Assembly (NCBI GenBank): GCA_900545455.1 | Contig: UQZF01000138.1 | Span: forward strand, 1 to 7,671 | DNA length: 7,671 bases | Source of the DNA: an uncultured Eubacteriales bacterium | Lineage (GTDB): Bacteria > Bacillota > Clostridia > Lachnospirales > Lachnospiraceae | Direction: 5' to 3' | In this document: positions 6,127 through 7,671 of the stretch, one piece after another | Layout of the letters: every line of letters begins with the position of its first letter | How positions within the stretch are numbered: the stretch's first letter is position 1 | Made by a program: the position numbers and the translations under genes | The notes under the pieces: generated by a model | The model's input: the letters and a program-made list of their open reading frames with translations, nothing else | Databases searched by the model: none | Told to the model about the DNA's origin: nothing

Positions 6127-6166
6127 GCATCTGTAGGGAGCTGCCAGTGGCAGGTCCTGTAGGTGC
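6127..6166 (+). other. Hairpin abutting the XRE gene stop
   Basis: GCATCTGTAGG (6127-6137) pairs with CCTGTAGGTGC (6156-6166), 11 bp with three G-U. An inner stem CTGCC/GGCAG (6141-6145, 6149-6153) closes on AGT. It ends one base before the stop codon of the leftward XRE gene. The G-U pairs favour a rightward RNA; no T-run follows on either strand. Confidence 0.4.
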
Positions 6167-6697
6167 TTATTTATCTTTCAAGTGGTCTTTGAATGCTTCC
6201 ACGAGAGCGTCACTTAATTCCTGTGATGGAACTTTTGCCCAACGCTGTGTGGTGTCGAACTCTGGATAATGGTAACGCCAGTTATCGTATTCTTCTCTGT
6301 TGATTTCTTCGGAAGATAGCTTGTCTGCCTGTTCTTTCCAAGCATACAGCATTTTGAGGAGTTCATATGCTTCTCTGCCTTTGTCCTTGTTGACCTTTAA
6401 GCATACCTCTCCGTCTGCTTCACTGACAGTAAGACCGTAAATATCTTCAAGGGTAAACAGAGTGTGCATAAGACCGATATAGCTGTCTATGTCAGGAACA
6501 TCAAGAGCCTGTGGAGAAACATCAAGCACCTGTGCCAATGCATTTGTAAGGTCTGCTTTCGGTTTGCGTGTACCAGTTTCGTACTGTGCCAAACGCACAT
6601 CAGCACTCTTTTCTGGAAAACCGATTGCTGTACCGAGATACTTTTGTGTCATACCACGCATTAGTCTGAAAAAATGTATTCTTTCGCTGATAGCCAT
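6167..6697 (-). CDS. XRE-family repressor of the integrative element
   Basis: 176 aa, leftward, start at 6697 with AAAGGAG (complement of 6707-6713) nine bases upstream. Residues about 5-65 are an XRE/HTH_3 DNA-binding domain (RLMRGMTQKYLG, then RLAQYETGTRKPKADLTNALAQVLDV). The remaining 110 residues are mostly acidic and helical, with WRYHYPEFD near the C-terminus, and probably mediate oligomerisation or sensing; I do not recognise this domain. There is no visible peptidase motif of the ImmA/LexA type. It diverges from the xis-int genes across a region with four similar dyads, and its own promoter is overlapped by one. The likely role is to repress xis-int and itself, keeping the element integrated. 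Confidence 0.85.
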   Translation of the reverse strand: MAISERIHFFRLMRGMTQKYLGTAIGFPEKSADVRLAQYETGTRKPKADLTNALAQVLDVSPQALDVPDIDSYIGLMHTLFTLEDIYGLTVSEADGEVCLKVNKDKGREAYELLKMLYAWKEQADKLSSEEINREEYDNWRYHYPEFDTTQRWAKVPSQELSDALVEAFKDHLKDK

Positions 6698-6729
6698 AAT
6701 GATACGCTCCTTTTATATTTAGTGAAATA

Positions 6730-6759
6730 AGTATAGCAGAAATGTTTAGTGGAAGTCAA
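6730..6759 (-). promoter_or_regulatory. Leftward promoter of the XRE repressor
   Basis: Read on the minus strand: TTGACT (6759-6754), an 18-nt spacer and TATACT (6735-6730). The start would be near 6723. The dyad O1 (6733-6750) covers the spacer and the -10, which predicts autorepression. Confidence 0.6.
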
Positions 6760-6860
6760 GAAAAACCGAAACAAAAATGTTTAATATTTTCTTTGCAACC
6801 ACTTGACAATAGCAAATATGTTTAGTAAAATAAATTACGAATTAAACAAATATGCTTAAT
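6733..6860. promoter_or_regulatory. Four-site operator region between divergent promoters
   Basis: Four related 18-mers end in the half-site ATGTTTAGT or a variant: O1 6733-6750 (ATAGCAGAAATGTTTAGT), O2 6768-6785, O3 6809-6826 (ATAGCAAATATGTTTAGT; 16 of 18 identical to O1) and O4 6843-6860. The shared dyad is AAACA-N4-TGTTT, perfect in O2. A further lone half-site (ATATTTAGT, 6715-6723) lies near the leftward start point. O1 overlaps the leftward promoter, O3 the rightward -10 region, and O4 sits just after the rightward start. This is the layout expected of a phage-type repressor switch. The XRE protein as binder is inference. Confidence 0.65.
6803..6831 (+). promoter_or_regulatory. Rightward promoter of xis-int
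   Basis: TTGACA (6803-6808), a 17-nt spacer and TAAAAT (6826-6831) form a near-consensus promoter. Dyad O3 occupies the spacer up to the first base of the -10. The start near 6838 gives a leader of about 308 nt before the xis-like gene. Confidence 0.7.
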
Positions 6861-7128
6861 GCGACAACTGAATGACCGTCCGAAAAGCCAAACCGCCAAG
6901 ACCTCGTCGGAGCAAGTTCCGTATCGTTCGCTTGTGTGCAAGCACAAAAGCTCATTCGCTGCACTGCTCCTCCTCTTCCCCAAAAGTCTCCGACTTTTCG
7001 GGAACCCCTATACGAGCGAGCGCCTGATGTACTGCGGTGCATTGGGACAGCACAGCGCCTGCCGACAAGCAGGAGTGCCTGTTGGAACTTTAACACGGAG
7101 AAAGCGGCAAGCAAAAAATTATTTTAAG
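6861..7128 (+). ncRNA. Long structured leader of xis-int with competing stems
   Basis: GC-richer than its flanks and probably noncoding. Stems seen: 6976-6988 with 6992-7004 (12 bp, one C-C mismatch, TCC loop); GCTTG/CAAGC (6930-6934, 6939-6943); GGAGCA/TGCTCC (6909-6914, 6965-6970); CCTGC/GCAGG with a 6-nt loop (about 7060-7075). A long-range helix joins 6925-6938 to 7009-7022 (14 bp, four G-U), and CCGAAAAG (6880-6887) can pair with CTTTTCGG (6994-7001). Several exclude one another, so the RNA could switch between folds. No T-run terminator was found. ORFs across it have no recognisable domain. An oriT or other DNA-level site is an alternative. Confidence 0.45.
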
Positions 7129-7145
7129 AAAGGAAGAAAAAGGAT

Positions 7146-7334
7146 ATGGAAAACAGATTTATCCGAGCCGAAGATGTGGCTCAGGAACTAAACGTATCAA
7201 AACCTTATGCATATAAACTCATCAGACAATTAAATGAGGAATTGAAAGCAAAGGGCTTTATTACGATTGCAGGGCGTGTAAATCGCCAGTATTTTTACGA
7301 AAGGCTCTACGGAGCAGGAAAGGGGGAAATGTAA
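7146..7334 (+). CDS. Small HTH DNA-binding protein, Xis-like
   Basis: 62 aa, with AGGAAG at 7131-7136 upstream. RAEDVAQELNVSKPYAYKLIRQLNEEL (residues about 7-33) is a winged/MerR-like helix-turn-helix. It is followed by a short beta-type segment (GFITIAGRVNRQYFYERLYG) that resembles the wing of excisionase-type proteins. Its stop is followed directly by the integrase ATG (TAAATG), so the two are co-translated. Size, fold and position fit a recombination directionality factor that bends att DNA for excision. A plain small transcription regulator cannot be excluded. Confidence 0.7.
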   Translation: MENRFIRAEDVAQELNVSKPYAYKLIRQLNEELKAKGFITIAGRVNRQYFYERLYGAGKGEM

Positions 7335-7671
7335 ATGCCGGTATTTAAGAATGAAGATAACGGTACTTGGTATGTGATGGCAAGGTATGTGAACTGGAAA
7401 GGGGAACGCAAGCAGAAATGCAAGCGTGGCTTTGCTACCAAACGAGAAGCACAGGAATGGGAAAGAATGTTCAAATTGCAGACTTCTTCAGACCTTGATA
7501 TGAGTTTTGAAGCCTTTACGGAGCTTTATATCAATGATGTGAAGAACCGTTTGAAGGAAAACACGTGGCTTACCAAAGAGCATATCATACGCACAAAGAT
7601 ACTTCCGTATTTCGGGAAACTGAAAATCAGCGAGATTTCCACAAAGGAGATTATTACTTGGCAGAATGAAA
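7335..7671 (+). CDS. int: Tyrosine site-specific integrase, N-terminal part (cut by window end)
   Basis: 112 codons plus one base are visible, starting at the ATG directly after the preceding stop, with a purine-rich AGGGGG at 7321-7326. Residues about 1-48 (NGTWYVMARYVNWKGERKQ, then RGFATKREAQEWE) match the AP2-like arm-DNA-binding domain of Tn916-type integrases. Residues about 55-112 (SFEAFTELYINDV, ENTWLTKEHIIRTKILPYFG, LKISEISTKEIITWQNE) match the SAM-like core-binding domain. The catalytic domain with the R-H-R-Y residues lies beyond the window, so activity cannot be judged. It is predicted to recombine the element at the guaA 3' end. Confidence 0.92.
   Translation, partial: MPVFKNEDNGTWYVMARYVNWKGERKQKCKRGFATKREAQEWERMFKLQTSSDLDMSFEAFTELYINDVKNRLKENTWLTKEHIIRTKILPYFGKLKISEISTKEIITWQNE

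Larger units (their letters stand above)
5858..7671. mobile_element. Integrative element at the guaA 3' end (left part; runs off the window)
   Basis: Immediately after guaA the content changes to an accessory module: candidate arm repeats, an XRE repressor, a divergent operator region, a Xis-like HTH gene and a tyrosine integrase. The 3' end of guaA is an established insertion site for genomic islands and ICEs carrying tyrosine integrases. The second att copy is not visible, so neither the right end nor the type (ICE, phage, satellite or remnant) can be decided. Confidence 0.7.

Noticed and set aside
6976..7004. Hairpin AAAAGTC-TCC-GACTTTT as an intrinsic terminator
   Set aside because: The stem is strong but followed by CCCCTATACG, not a T-run, so it is kept only as part of the structured leader.
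6859..7191. 110-residue forward and 90-residue reverse open frames in the xis-int leader
   Set aside because: No domain; the forward frame runs into xis in another frame, both lack a convincing SD, and base pairing explains the region better.

Overview
The window looks like the chromosome of a moderately low-GC gut Firmicute, probably a Lachnospiraceae-type Clostridium relative. This rests on strong AGGAGG-type ribosome binding sites, the style of the guaA and DHHW-family proteins, and the form of the integrated element. The genus is not determinable here, and no rRNA, tRNA or CRISPR was seen.

Left part (1-4042), chromosomal. A promoter (88-116) overlapping a palindromic TTGAAC/GTTCAA operator candidate drives a leader of about 230 nt, most of which folds into a very long imperfect hairpin (144-333). 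It precedes a two-domain gene: an XRE-type helix-turn-helix fused to a complete AlaA-like alanine aminotransferase (351-1889). Next come a membrane-anchored DHHW/AlgX-like SGNH protein with an unusual 100-residue Ser/Thr/Glu-rich linker (1968-3506) and a GNAT acetyltransferase whose start overlaps its stop by 4 nt (3503-4042).

Middle (4043-5874): guaA (GMP synthase), with its own promoter and a leader of about 140 nt containing two overlapping stems.

Right part (from about 5858 to the window end), an accessory element apparently inserted at the 3' end of guaA. In order: a dyad at the guaA stop (candidate att core); GATAAC repeats (candidate integrase arm sites); small hairpins and a strong terminator; a leftward XRE repressor; a divergent promoter region with four similar dyad operators; a GC-richer, highly structured leader of about 300 nt; a small Xis-like HTH protein; and the start of a tyrosine integrase cut by the window edge. 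Together these form a phage/ICE-style maintenance-versus-excision switch.

The most unusual items are the XRE-aminotransferase fusion with its structured leader, and the switch region with its structured xis-int leader.
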